DNA of 64,000 nucleotides from Arthrinium phaeospermum (taxonomy: Eukaryota; Ascomycota; Sordariomycetes; Amphisphaeriales; Apiosporaceae): assembly GCA_006503535.1 (NCBI GenBank), contig QYRS01000002.1, positions 310,001 through 374,000 on the forward strand. Direction: 5' to 3'. Below, in pieces: positions 34,540-46,009 of this stretch. Below the pieces are notes generated by a model that worked only from the letters and a program-made list of their open reading frames with translations, was not told the DNA's origin and made no database searches. A program made the position numbers and the translations under genes. Numbering within the stretch: the stretch's first letter is position 1; each line of letters begins with the position of its first letter.

Positions 34540-35609
34540 ATGACGCAGGCGATGGCACCGATCCCGCTATCAAGCCTGCCAGCCACCGTACGGAACGCCG
34601 TTACTCTCACACGCCGCTCTGGCATCCGCTACCTACGGGTTGGTTCGTTGTGCATCATTCAGAGCCAATCTCCCGAGGCCCGCCGGGACTGGGAACAAGA
34701 ATCCGCCAAGATGGCGGCGGTTTACGGATCCGCATTGGTGACCATAGCGGCCACGGGCTCGGAACGGCCTCTGCTTCTCGGGAAACGATACAAGGTCCAG
34801 ACTAGATCCTCCAGCACGTCCAGGGCAGTCGTGACCTTTGGGATACCAATCAATCCTTCATTTTGCTCAAGGGACAGGGAAAAGCCCCTTGTCGCGGCGA
34901 GGATGGGCGTGCCAGAGAACAATACTCCCAGGATTTAGTTTACGACCGGGACGAGATATCATGGAAGTGCCAGTGTACCACCCACAGAAAGGCGTTATGC
35001 ATCCAGGTCGAGATTGGGGCCATCAGCTTCGTGCCCAAGGCACTGCATGTATCGTGGCGCGAGCAGGTCTGGGAATATAGTACCAGAAACTTGACCGTCA
35101 TAAGTGACAACTCTTCATGCTCTTGGGCATCGTTATCAGGCAGCGTACGATTCTCTTACTATCGGTACGACGTCACAACTGCTCATTCGATGGTCATATG
35201 CGGAGTGTCGCCGATATTGATGTATTCAATCGCACCAGTCGAAGAATTAGGCGCCATCTTATGCTTAACCAATGCCTACTACGGTATATTCGAACTGTGC
35301 TTTGGAATCCCAATGGAAGTACGAAATTATATATCCGATGTGGAGGCCATTCCATCGAGTCGTATTGCGAGCTTTCACCCCGAAGTTGCCAAGAGGATGA
35401 ACAATGCGGCTTTTAAGTGTCTCGAGGACGACAAAGGCTTCATCTTGCTCAAATCAAAACCGTCAACCCAAGAGGGAAGTCTTGATGTACCAAAAGGTGT
35501 GAGTGGACAGTCGCTAAAATATCGCACGACCCCTTTCGCAGACAAATGGCCATGGATGAGCTCCAAGCGAAATGCGTATCCAAAGACTTGCACAACAGTG
35601 TTGCCATGA
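34540..35609 (+). pseudogene. HET-domain pseudogene (5' truncated, frameshifted)
   Basis: The first part reads LPATVRNAVTLTRRSGIRYL, SLCIIQ and ESAKMAAVYGSALVTIAATG, the middle of a HET domain, but the essential start (ALSYCWG-type) is absent and the usual WVDSLC is VGSLC. About 35 codons later the expected RGW-x-QE motif is in a second frame (LSRRGWACQ) and continues in a third (REQYSQDLVYDRDEISWKC). The following text (EYSTRNLT, then CSWASLSG) jumps over a segment normally ~60-90 residues long, so there is also a deletion. At least two frameshifts, a 5' truncation and an internal deletion make a functional product very unlikely. It lies 190 bases behind an intact HET gene but is not a simple copy of it. 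Confidence 0.8.
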
Positions 35610-35723
35610 GCCACCTACCAGCGTATAGGTATGTTTGAGAATCTGTCTAGAGAAGAAGATTGATACTTGTTTGAATAGGACAGAAAGCTATACTGCCCAA
35701 GGAAGAGATGTCTTCGAGACTGT

Positions 35724-35741
35724 GAGGTTCCCCTGAACCTC
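35724..35741. other. Perfect stem-loop
   Basis: GAGGTTC, loop CCCT, GAACCTC: a 7-bp perfect hairpin ~115 bases past the HET pseudogene. It could be chance or a remnant of a 3' end. Confidence 0.4.
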
Positions 35742-37112
35742 GAGGGACCTTCAAGATGGTTGTCGACAAATACGCAAGCCAATCTTATTCGGAATCATAG
35801 CAGAGAACGAGATCGGTAGCGGAAAACGACAATGCCTCATGCCAAAAAGTAAATCCTAGGTGCATGTGCATTCACAGAAGATACCGCGGCGAAGAGCCGA
35901 CGTCTCGATGCAATAATACATGACGCAAAGAACATGAAGAGTGGCAGATTGGAACAATGAGAATATGAAAACCAAATCGCCGAGAAATCCCGTGCGTAAA
36001 TGCTGCGTTTCAACCACGAAGGCCTAATCATGACGCCGCACGAGACGTCCCGCTACGGAAGCGGTAAGAAGGGTCACGATCACAGATAAGTGCTAGATGG
36101 ACAACATCACATTTGGCAATCTCCCTGATTCAGATAGGATAAGCCGTTAGCCGAGTTTACTGATGCTTGATGTCGGGTCAAACCGGCCCCACCTGGGGAG
36201 GCATGACCGGCTAAAGAATCCCCGGGGGCCGAAATGGCATTTCCCACCGAGCTTGTCCCCGCTGACTTGCGAGTGTAAGGAAGGTGGACTTCCACTGACT
36301 TCCTAGCCGTTCATGACAGGAAACAGAAAAGGGAAAATATCCATGTGATTCGGGCGGATGGTCTCGGCTCAACTGCGGTTCTGTCAGACGCATGCCCCAG
36401 GGGCCGGCGGGCAGCGGCTACTGCACGCCCGTCTATTTCTGTATTCGGGCATGAGAGCCATCCAAGGGATTGCCATACACACATACATACTTTGGCGAGG
36501 GAAAGACTATCTCAAATTCTCCCAGCGGCCCGGAAAAGCCGATGGGCTATGAGACAAATTCACTCAGGGATCGACCCCATTAGTTCTCGGAAATCTCATT
36601 GCGGGAGGACCATTTCGCTTAGACCCGAGGCCCAAGGGCTCTGCAGCACAGCCAACTACCTGACCATGGGCATCCTGGAAGATCGCCATGGTTTAGGCCG
36701 TCGTGATAGATGACAGACGGGTCAGGCATTGGGGTATTGGTATGCAGTCACTGATTATCGCGCGCCAACAAGCAGACTATTCCAGCTTGGGCAAACCGCA
36801 TATGCTCGACTGATACGAGCCAATGGGACGGTGTTTGTTGATCGCAGGGCAAGCTGGGGCCATCGTGAAGCCGACATGTGAACCTTCGTCGCTGAAGGAA
36901 ACCGAGACAGTGTGAGTGGATCCGAAACAAGGAACGCGCTCAAGTGGAGGCTGCCAGGTCATGACTTGGAAATCATTGCTGGAAACCCGGATCACGATCA
37001 AAAGTAGGAGTTTGCCTTGGCTTGGCTCCTTGGGTGACGAGCGTGTTGCAATTCTATGTCGCGGACAGAAGGAGCGGGCCGGGTAGGGCACAAATGATAC
37101 GAGATAAGCTTG
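35742..37112. other. Intergenic, no gene recognised
   Basis: Left flank of the A/T-rich transposon. Base composition is normal up to the target duplication; no conserved frame. Confidence 0.5.
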
Positions 37113-37120
37113 GGCGACTG
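37113..37120 (+). repeat. Left target-site duplication of the RIP-degraded transposon
   Basis: GGCGACTG directly before the element. The right copy is GGCGACTA; the single difference (G to A in a CpA context on the other strand) is itself a RIP-type change. Confidence 0.75.
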
Positions 37121-39506
37121 TAGGGATGGTAAACCAAAAAACCGGTTTTTTAGTTTCTTTAAAGAATTAGTAAAAAATTATAGTACTTTAAAGTAAAACC
37201 TAAGTTTATATTTAAGTTTATGCTTAAGTTTATATTAGCTCGGAAAATCCTTTTTTTTATTAAAATAGGTGTAATTTCCGAGTAAATTAAGGTTAAATTA
37301 AGGTTAAAATAATCGATTTATAAAGATTTTATATAAATTAAATATTATAAAATTAATATAGTTAAAGAATAATATTTTATAATAATCTTATAATATAAAT
37401 ATAAAAAAATTAAATTTTATTAAAAACTTTAATTTAAACTTAAATTAAGTAATAAATTATTTATTATTAAATAATATATTAAATCCTCGATTTTTTTTTT
37501 TTTTAAGAATTAAATTAAATTAAAATATTTTAATATAATTTAATACGCGTATATTTATATAAATAAACGTTAATTTATTAACTTTTTTTTATATAAATCT
37601 TGTTTTAATATTATAATAAATAAAATTTATTATTAAAAAAAGTATTTTAATAGTATATTATTAATAATTATATAATATAACTTATAAATAATCTCGGCTA
37701 ATAATAAACCGATTAATTTATTATATTATTAAAATTAATATAGTAATAAATTATATTAATATATTTTTATAATTAAAATAAAACTATTTTCTTTCGAATA
37801 AAAATTAAAATATTCGTTTTTTAATATAAATAAAATATTAATTAATTAATTAATCGACTTTTTTTAAAGCTATAAAATTATTTTAATATTTATATAAAAA
37901 GTTTAAATTAAATACGCTTTTTATATAATTTTAATCGAATTTAAAGCGTTTATTACTTAATATTAATCCTAAATTTAACCGGATTATCGTAAATATATAA
38001 TCGTTTTTAATTCTTATTAATTAATACCTTTATATATTATAAAGTTATATTAAAATAAATTTTAATCCTTTTTTATTTTATTTTATTAATTATTTATATT
38101 ATTAAAGTTTAACACGTTATATTTACTTTATTTTTATACGTTATAAATTAAAAGAAAGATATTTTATAATAATTATAAATCGCGTTAAAATAAGTAATCG
38201 TTAATAGTTTAAAAACGCGTTATATTATAAAGTCAGATTAAAAGAAATTAAAAAGTATTTTATATAAAATTTATATAAAATAATCTTATTATATTTAATT
38301 AATTAAATCGCGTTAAATTACGATTTTTATTTTATAATAATATTAATAAAATAAGTAGTAAGTAATAAAATATATTAAGTAAATAAAAAATAATTAACGA
38401 TTAAATAAAAGCTAAATATCGACTATATTTCTTTTTTTAAATAACGTATAATTTTAAAAGTTATAATTTCGATTAATAAAAAATATTAATAATTTTATTA
38501 TATTTATTAAAATAATTCTTTTATTATAATATCTTAAAAATATTTTTTATATATAAATTAAAGTTATAAAAGTTATAAAAAATATAAAAAATATATAAAA
38601 AATAAAGTTATTATTTAATTAATTAATAAAATAAATATATTATATTATAAATATCGATTAAAATATTATTAATCCTATTAAAGTTATTATTAATAATTTT
38701 AATATAAATTTATATAAAAATCTTTAAATATATTTTAATAATTATCGATTAAACTTTAATATTAATCGTTTATTAATATAATATAAATAAATTATAAATT
38801 TAAATTAATATATTAAATATATACGTTTTTAATTTAAAGTTAAATTTATTATAAATAATATTAATTTATTAAGTTTATTTTAAAGCCTTTTAAATTTCGT
38901 TTTTAAGTATATTATATTATTTATTAAATAATATATTAACGATGGCGTAACGGTTAAATAATTAATAAGAAGGTTAAAGTATTAAAAATCTAGTTTTAAT
39001 ATATTTAGATTTAAATAAATTAAAAAAACGGTTATTATAATAAACAGCTTTAATTAATTATCGGTTAATTATACGTTTTTAATTTAAAATAAATAGTAAT
39101 TAAAAGATTTAATTAATAGTTATTATTATTATTAATTAATATTATAAAGCGTAAATAATATATTTCTTTAAATATTTTTTTAATTTATTATTAATATTAA
39201 AGCTTTATTAATTATAATATTAAATATAATTTGTATTAATATCTTTAGTTTTATTAAATATCGATAAAATAATATTAAAATATTATTTAATTACGAAATC
39301 AACGCGTTAAATTATTATAATTTATATACTTTTATATAATTTCGAAATTTATTATTATTTAATAATAAAATTAATGTTTTAAAAAAATAAATAAGTTAAT
39401 ATAAGTTAAATAACTTTAAAAAACCGGTTTTTTAGTTTTATCCTAGTTCTTTCGATATTCTCCGAAAGTGGTTTTTTGGCAAAGAACCGGTTTTTTACCA
39501 TCCCTA
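37121..39506. mobile_element. RIP-degraded DNA transposon, 2,386 bp, hAT-like ends
   Basis: The element begins TAGGGATGGTAAA and ends in the exact reverse complement, a 13-bp terminal inverted repeat. It is flanked by an 8-bp direct duplication (GGCGACTG / GGCGACTA). TAGGG-type ends and an 8-bp duplication fit the hAT superfamily. The interior is overwhelmingly A/T, with C kept mainly in CpG and almost no CpA, the expected product of heavy RIP; every reading frame is full of stops, so no transposase can be read. The palindrome AAAAAACCGGTTTTTT occurs near both ends (37136-37151 and 39418-39433) and the core AACCGGTT again at 39485-39492, possibly transposase-binding subterminal repeats. Composition changes sharply at the duplications on both sides. 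Confidence 0.88.
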
Positions 39507-39514
39507 GGCGACTA
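39507..39514 (+). repeat. Right target-site duplication of the RIP-degraded transposon
   Basis: GGCGACTA directly after the element, 7 of 8 bases identical to the left copy. Confidence 0.75.
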
Positions 39515-42500
39515 ACATACCCCTTGCAGATGCCTCAACGTCGGAAAATCTTTACTATCCTTATCCGAAAAAGAGTGGGCGATGATATAATCGAAGGGGC
39601 CAGACCGTTCAGGATGTCACGATGCGGGTGATGCGGTGGCGAAGCGCTGAAAGACACAGGAGAAAGGGAGGATGCATGGGTAGCGGTCCAAGTCCGCCCG
39701 CCGGAGACTAAGCGCCAAGAGTCGTGAAAAACACCGCCAAATAGCATGGTTGGGCCCGACAATGTGTCCGCCATTGTTGGTCTGCGCCGGCTGCAGTTGA
39801 AGGAAAGAAAGAGAATAGGGGGCTTGAAGAAGAAGAAGAAAATATGCTCGAGACATTCGTAATAGCTCGCAGCATGCCATGGTGGTCATGCCGGATGCAT
39901 GCTCAAGGCTCAACGGACGATGTGCAGGTTAGGCGGCAAGGAGGAGACCAACCTGGTGAAGCCGGACGTGTTACAGCCAGCAGCCTCATGTCGGTCGAAG
40001 CAGGCGAGCTTGCGAAGAGGCTGACGTGTTTCGCTGGTCCGTCCATCGAGGAAAGGAGACACGGTGCATCGTGAGATCGTGATTTCGACCTTGATGTGTC
40101 AACAGTTCTGACGGTCTGGCTGGGTGAACGGAAAGGTGGCAAGTGGAGGTGGGTTGTGGCGGGGCGGCTCAGCACTACTAGCAACTGGCCGCGAAAAAAC
40201 GGTGCGACAGGTGCCCGTCTAGCCGTCCAGAAGCTCGTCCACTGATACTGCCACTGAGGAAAAAAAAAACCCCACTGAACTGCTCTTCCCCCAGCGTTTC
40301 TCTCCACCAAATTCTCTCTCCAACTACAGTGGGCACCCACCACCACATCCCACAGTTCTCACCATGCCATGCAAGCAAGACTCTGGGGGTGGAGAGTCAA
40401 AAGAAACGTGGGAAACCGTCGCCGCTTTGCCGCCTCCTGCGACCGCCCGCGTCAAGCCAACAGAATGGGCATGTTTGTTCTTACCTAAAATCAAGTGACA
40501 CTCTCATCAATCGCGTAAAAAGTGTTTGTTCAATCTAAGGCGCGATGATGAAACATGAGTCGACATTGTGTTTGTTGAATCGATGCAGAAGGTTGGAGTG
40601 AGACGCTTGGCAGAGAAATCAGTGAGGACGGATGCTGGCCGAACAAGCCTGTAGCATTTTGGAGATTGCGCGGGTACTACGGTCGCTGCATCGACAAACG
40701 AGGCACGAGGTCCAATCCGTCTTTTCCCAAGAAAGCCAAACCGAGCCGCATCGTGGGATTCGTTTTTGGTACGATGTGTAGTTTGGATGCAGGGTGACAT
40801 GGAGCGCTGTCGTCAGACTAGCGGTTCTGAAAAAAGACAGCGTTGGGTGGTCGACTTGGGCCATGCTCTGTGAGGTCATCGACAGGGGATGCCCCCAGAC
40901 TGAGGGGCTATGGAGGACAGAATTGAGGGGTCATCCCAGGCCGTTTGAGAAGACGGGCTGAGAACGGTAGTTGGCCGCCGCAACAGTTCCCCATTCGTAA
41001 AGTGATTGACAGGAACCAGAGAATCGCCATAGAAAAGATAGGCAGGATAACGTCAAGGCAAAGTAAGATTGCCATGGTTGGATTGCCATTGCTGTAATTC
41101 CCCGAGCGAGCGAGAAAACAACATGACGAGGCGTGCCAATGTCGAGTTCGGCTGCCCAATCCGTCTCACCATAGTAGTCGCCGCTTGTTGACTGCGCTGT
41201 GTGCTGTGTGTTGTGTGCGCTGTATCTTGTCTCATGCAAGTCGGTCATTGCGCCCGGCTATCATAGTGAAGTGGAGCAGGCTATTTGATGCCAGTGTATG
41301 TACTGTAGTCACTGGTGCCTGCCTCCTGTTTCCCCCGACAATTTAGTAACAGTTCACTCAACACCCGCCGTCAAATGAGAAGGGCCAGTGTGTACCCCTC
41401 CTCTCCGCGACCCTACCTGCAGCTTGTTCCTCCTAGTGTAGCAAACTCGTCGTCCCTACATGCGTGATACTATGGCTCTTGGGTGATAGTGTTGCGGTCA
41501 CCGGTTACATTATGGCGCAACCGTTTGGGAGGCTGGCGAGTCAGCATTGCATATTGCAGCCATCGTGATCCATCCGGCCGCAGCATCTCCCCCGAGATTC
41601 TGAAGCCAGAGCATGCGCAGTCAGCAATCCAAGCAAGATACACGGTTCCCCAGACTCCCACAACCACCCGACTCAAGGGGCCCAGTTGTTTTGCGCGAGA
41701 TTCGAGATTGGGACGTTTCAAGCTCTCAGCCACAAGGAGCCGACGTTTTCAGTGTAAACCTTTCCAGATGATATAGCCGCGCTTGGCCATTGATCGACCA
41801 TCATTTGCGCGGAGATATTGCTGGGTTATTGTAGCCCGAGGTTTATTTCTCAACGGCTCGTGGGTTTGGGCATCCTACAGTACTGTAATGTGTTTTTTGT
41901 TGATGCAGGGTGACGATCTTTCGGCAGCCGACGCAGGTGCGACGCTTGTCCAAGTTGGACCGAAGTGAAAAAGAATGAAGTTCCAAAAAAGAAGCGATGA
42001 CGATATGCTTGGGTTTGACTTCTCGTAGGCCGTGGCTCCGTGGCAGTGGCCTCATACTTGCCTTGGCTGGGCCCTGTCGGTGGAATCGGGAATTGGCGCT
42101 ATTGGACTGGCAGACTGGATTTGAGGGGAGGTGGATGCTCTTTTGGGGAAGGAGAAAGTCGGAGTAAGTAGAGGAAGCATGCTAGCGCTCGCATGCAATG
42201 AAACGCGAAAAAGGACCAGAAAAGGTGAGCACGACTGTTTGCACCAGTCACACCTACAGTTTCCTGGCAAATGAGCCCCACCTTCCTTGGATCGATCAAT
42301 TCGAACACTGACGATGCCACGATGGGGCATAGGAATGATGTCGGTGTTCATCGTCGGTGTTTGGAAGCTGGTAGAAAATGAAAAATCTGCTAGACGAGAA
42401 GGATGAGTCAATCACCATTGTCCATGGCGACAAGTCGGCAACATGGGCAGGTTTTACGGGCTAATCTCGCAAAGCGACTGGTATAGCAAGGAAATAAATG

Positions 42501-43229
42501 CCTCTGTCAGCTGTCGGTTGCCTGATGCAGAGTGGCTTGTGGCAGGAACGGGTGGTGAGATGGTACCATCTCGCGCTGTCTGCAGTGAAAGCCACTGACT
42601 TTGAGGTGAAGGACCGTTCAAAAAGGGCCGTTAATTCAGTGGTGCTCAGGCTGGGGGCGGGACTGGGACTGGCTGGGCTGGACGGTCGAGACGGTGTCTG
42701 ACAACCCCAGCAACCTCTCCAAAGCACCCCAGTCGGAGCTAAACCAGCGGTTGCCAAGGATGGTCAGAGGCAGATAGTTCGGTAGCATTGCGTTGCATGA
42801 CGACAAGTCCACCATGTACCTGTAAGCCTGCAGCGACTGTCCTCACCCACCACCTGCACTCCTGCACTCGCCCACTGACGGAATGGGCGGGCGTCTATTA
42901 TTGGTCTCCTTTTGGCGGGCTGGCCAATGAGACAGCCCGCCCAACCTTGCACCCCGACACCCCCCAGCACCAAACAGCACCGCCTAATCAGAATTGGAGG
43001 GGCTTCGAGGTTAGGTACTGTACTTGCATCATTGTGGATTCCTTTTGCTTCCTCACTCGGGACTGCCTTGCCCACACCACTTACACACCCCTCGTACCTT
43101 CGACCCTTGCCCATCGGTCCCCTAGATCCGTCATCAGTCAGGGAGTTAGATGCCCATGCCCCTCCCAACATTCAATGGGTTTCGATTCCGATTGTCTTGA
43201 CCATCGATCGTGCTGCAACCGGCTGTGAA
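39515..43229. other. 3.7-kb spacer before mannitol-1-phosphate dehydrogenase
   Basis: No coding region with recognisable features on either strand. The last kilobase is pyrimidine-rich on the + strand, as usual for the promoter of a strongly expressed fungal gene. Confidence 0.5.
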
Positions 43230-43236
43230 TATAAAT
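43230..43236 (+). promoter_or_regulatory. TATA box of the mannitol-1-phosphate dehydrogenase gene
   Basis: TATAAAT ~307 bases before the start codon, followed by a long C/T- and then CAA-rich leader, the pattern of highly expressed fungal genes. Confidence 0.6.
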
Positions 43237-43542
43237 CTCCCCATTCCCACCTTTCTTCCCATCCACTCTGCTGACTTCATATTCTCCACCTCTACTCTGA
43301 CATCCAACAATCTACCCACTTCTCCCAGTTGATCGTCTCTATACCAGAATCCACCGAGAAGTCTGATCGTGTATTATTTATACTACCTCACTTCCTCTCT
43401 CATCTTCCTGACTTTCCCATCAACCATCAATCTACACTGTCAACTTGAGCTTCTTTCTTTGCGAGCTCAAACAACAACATCTCTCAACCTACTACACTAC
43501 ACATCCACACAACAACAACAACACCCTTCACCAGCCTCCACC

Positions 43543-44727
43543 ATGCCCGGTAACAAGAAGGCTGTTCACTTCGGCTCCGGCAACATTGGCCGTGGCTTCG
43601 TTGCTTGCTTCCTCCACGAGTCTGGCTACGATGTCATCTTCGCTGATGTGATGGACGACCTGGTGAACAAGCTGAACGCGACTCCCTCGTACAAGGTCAT
43701 CGAAGTCGGCACCGAGGGCACCGACGTCAAGACAATCACCAACTACCGTGCCATCAACTCCAAGTACAACGAGGAGGAGCTCGTCAATGAGATTTCCACT
43801 GCCGACGTCGTCACATGCTCTGTCGGCCCCAACATCCTCAAGTTCATCGCCCCCGTCATTGCCAAGGGTATCGACAAGCGATCCAACGACCTGCAGCCTC
43901 TGGCTGTCATTGCCTGCGAGAACGCCATCGGCGCCACCGACACCCTCGCCGGCCACATCAAGGACCCCAAGAACACCCCCGAGCACCGTCTGGAGGACCA
44001 CCACCTCCGTGCCGCCTACGCCAACTCCGCTATCGACCGTATCGTACCGGCCCAGAAGGAGGATGCCGGCCTCGACGTGACGCTCGAGAAGTTCTACGAG
44101 TGGGTCGTTGAGAGCACTCCCTTCGACAGCCACGCCATCCCTACCATCGACGGCATCAAGTGGGTCGACAACCTGCTGCCCTACATCGAGCGCAAGCTGT
44201 TCACCGTCAACACTGGCCACGCAACCGCCGCCTACCACGGCTACAACAGACAGAAGGAGACCGTCGACGATGCTCTGCGCGACAAGGAGATCAAGGCAAT
44301 CGTCTCTGCTGCTCTTGCCGAGACCAGCAAGCTGATCGTCGAGAAGCACGGCATCCCCGCCGACGAGCAGGAGGCTTACAAGCAAAAGATCATCCTGCGC
44401 ATCAGCAACCCCCATTTGGCCGACAAGGTCGAGCGGGTTGGCCGTGCCCCCATGCGCAAGCTGAGCCGAAAGGAGCGTTTCATCTCCCCTGCCGCTGAGC
44501 TGGCCGAGAAGGGCTACCCCGTCGAGGCTCTGCTTGGTGCTGCCGAAATGGCCTTCCGCTTCCAGGACATCGAGGGCGATGACGAGAGCAAGGAGCTGGC
44601 CAAGATCATGGCCGAGAACGATGCCCACGGCGTTGTCACCCAGGTCTGCGGTCTGACCACCTCCGACAAGCTATACCCCCACGTCGTCAAGATTGTGGAA
44701 AAGGTCCAGGCCGACAGTCAAGATTGA
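43543..44727 (+). CDS. mpd1: Mannitol-1-phosphate 5-dehydrogenase
   Basis: A single exon of 394 residues, full family length. It interconverts fructose-6-phosphate and mannitol-1-phosphate with NAD(H), the entry step of fungal mannitol synthesis in the cytosol. The N-terminus [12 protein letters not shown] is the Rossmann G-x-G-x-x-G of polyol-specific long-chain dehydrogenases; CENAIGATD and the central [11 protein letters not shown] are conserved substrate-side blocks, and [18 protein letters not shown] carries the Lys and Asn-rich region of the active site. Start choice: ATG in the context CACCATGCC directly before the conserved [11 protein letters not shown]. The frame stays open ~170 bases upstream, but that text is C/A-repeat leader without an ATG. 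Codon use is strongly biased to C-ending codons, fitting high expression. Confidence 0.97.
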   Translation: MPGNKKAVHFGSGNIGRGFVACFLHESGYDVIFADVMDDLVNKLNATPSYKVIEVGTEGTDVKTITNYRAINSKYNEEELVNEISTADVVTCSVGPNILKFIAPVIAKGIDKRSNDLQPLAVIACENAIGATDTLAGHIKDPKNTPEHRLEDHHLRAAYANSAIDRIVPAQKEDAGLDVTLEKFYEWVVESTPFDSHAIPTIDGIKWVDNLLPYIERKLFTVNTGHATAAYHGYNRQKETVDDALRDKEIKAIVSAALAETSKLIVEKHGIPADEQEAYKQKIILRISNPHLADKVERVGRAPMRKLSRKERFISPAAELAEKGYPVEALLGAAEMAFRFQDIEGDDESKELAKIMAENDAHGVVTQVCGLTTSDKLYPHVVKIVEKVQADSQD

Positions 44728-46009
44728 ATTACGGAGCCTGCCCGGTAGAGCTGTGGTTGTGGATATGTCCTTTTTACCCCACAAACAGCACCACCGTCTC
44801 TACTTCTCCACCTTCGATTCTTCGGCTACCTACTGCCTTTTCTTCTTTAATTACGACTTTACGACATCTGGGTTCTGCGGGTTTTGCACCGCCGCTTGTT
44901 TAGCGAGGCGCGCGTGCTATTAAGGGAATCAAGAAAGTGCATTGACATCGGCGTTTTGCGTTTTATGATACCTAAGAAAGACACATGCTTGAGTCTTCTA
45001 GGTATTGGGGTCTCGGCGTTTTCTACCGACCCATGGAACTTTTGGTTCTCGTGTATATAGATTCGGCTGAGAAGGCTGCATTCTTCAGAGATGCGTGCCA
45101 GGCCTCATCAAAATTGAAACTTGATAACGAAACTTTTGACACCCTGCTGTAAAGTGATGTATTATGTATGATCAACTGTTCTTGACTTCTACTTTCCACT
45201 ATTGCTTATTCCATCGGGAATTCGTGTAATCACCCATGCCAGCCAGCAACAGCGACTTTTCTAGTATTTTGACGTCCAATCAACAAATGACGTAGATAAC
45301 CTCAGAGCGTCAGGAGTTCCTGTCCCTGATACACTCACCCTGATTCGCCCCTAAGTGTACGGCTAGGAGGGTGTTGCTTTCGCCATGGTGATTCACCAGC
45401 CCGTTCCTTGCGTCAATATGTCACGTCAGGTATCATCTTGAATGGGCACCACTAAATCATCTCGCCTCATCTCTTCTCTTACATCGTAGCTCGTATTAGT
45501 GGTCACGCAAGTGCGGCGCGCCGTCTTGAAATGTGGGAGTCACAAAACACTCGCCACCTTTCTTGATATACCGCTTGGGTCTATCGCATCGCCTCATCAT
45601 GGCGACGGGACACGCCCAAGGGGCATCGTCAAGAGCGCGAATCTCGGCCCTGGAGATAGGGGCTGGTTCGTCACCTAAATCGCGTGTGCGTAGAAGACGA
45701 GTTTCTAGAACATTCACTTTTCATTCCATTTCGGGAAACGAGAAGGGCCAAAGGGGGGAAGAACACCACGAAATTCATCATCCATGTCTAGTTCCAAGTC
45801 ATCTTTACTTTTAAATCGAAGGGTTTTGGTTATTTTGCCTAGTCCTACTACATGCGAGCCAGACACCTCTCTCGTGAACCCCGGAATAGAGAGAATACTG
45901 CCACCCATCGTAAGCATAGGCCGTCGTCGTTTCTTCTTCATTCATCTTCTTTCTCTATTCCCCCATATGCTCTCAATACACAATTCCCTTTTACGCATCG
46001 CCCTACTCA
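44728..46009. other. Convergent intergenic region
   Basis: 3' flanks of the mannitol dehydrogenase and coatomer genes. No gene recognised. Confidence 0.5.

Noticed and set aside
37120..37122. Tc1/mariner interpretation (TA target site) of the A/T-rich element
   Set aside because: The TA lies inside the inverted repeat, and the longer GGCGACT duplication outside it explains both flanks better.
37121..39506. A/T desert as a centromere or mitochondrial insertion
   Set aside because: Exact inverted termini and target duplications show a transposon insertion; the near absence of CpA fits RIP.
43369..43542. Upstream in-frame extension of mannitol-1-phosphate dehydrogenase
   Set aside because: No ATG in it, text is leader-like C/A and C/T repeats, and the conserved protein starts at 43543.
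43528..44628. 366-codon antisense frame over the mannitol-1-phosphate dehydrogenase
   Set aside because: No domain; mirrors the strong codon bias of the sense gene.
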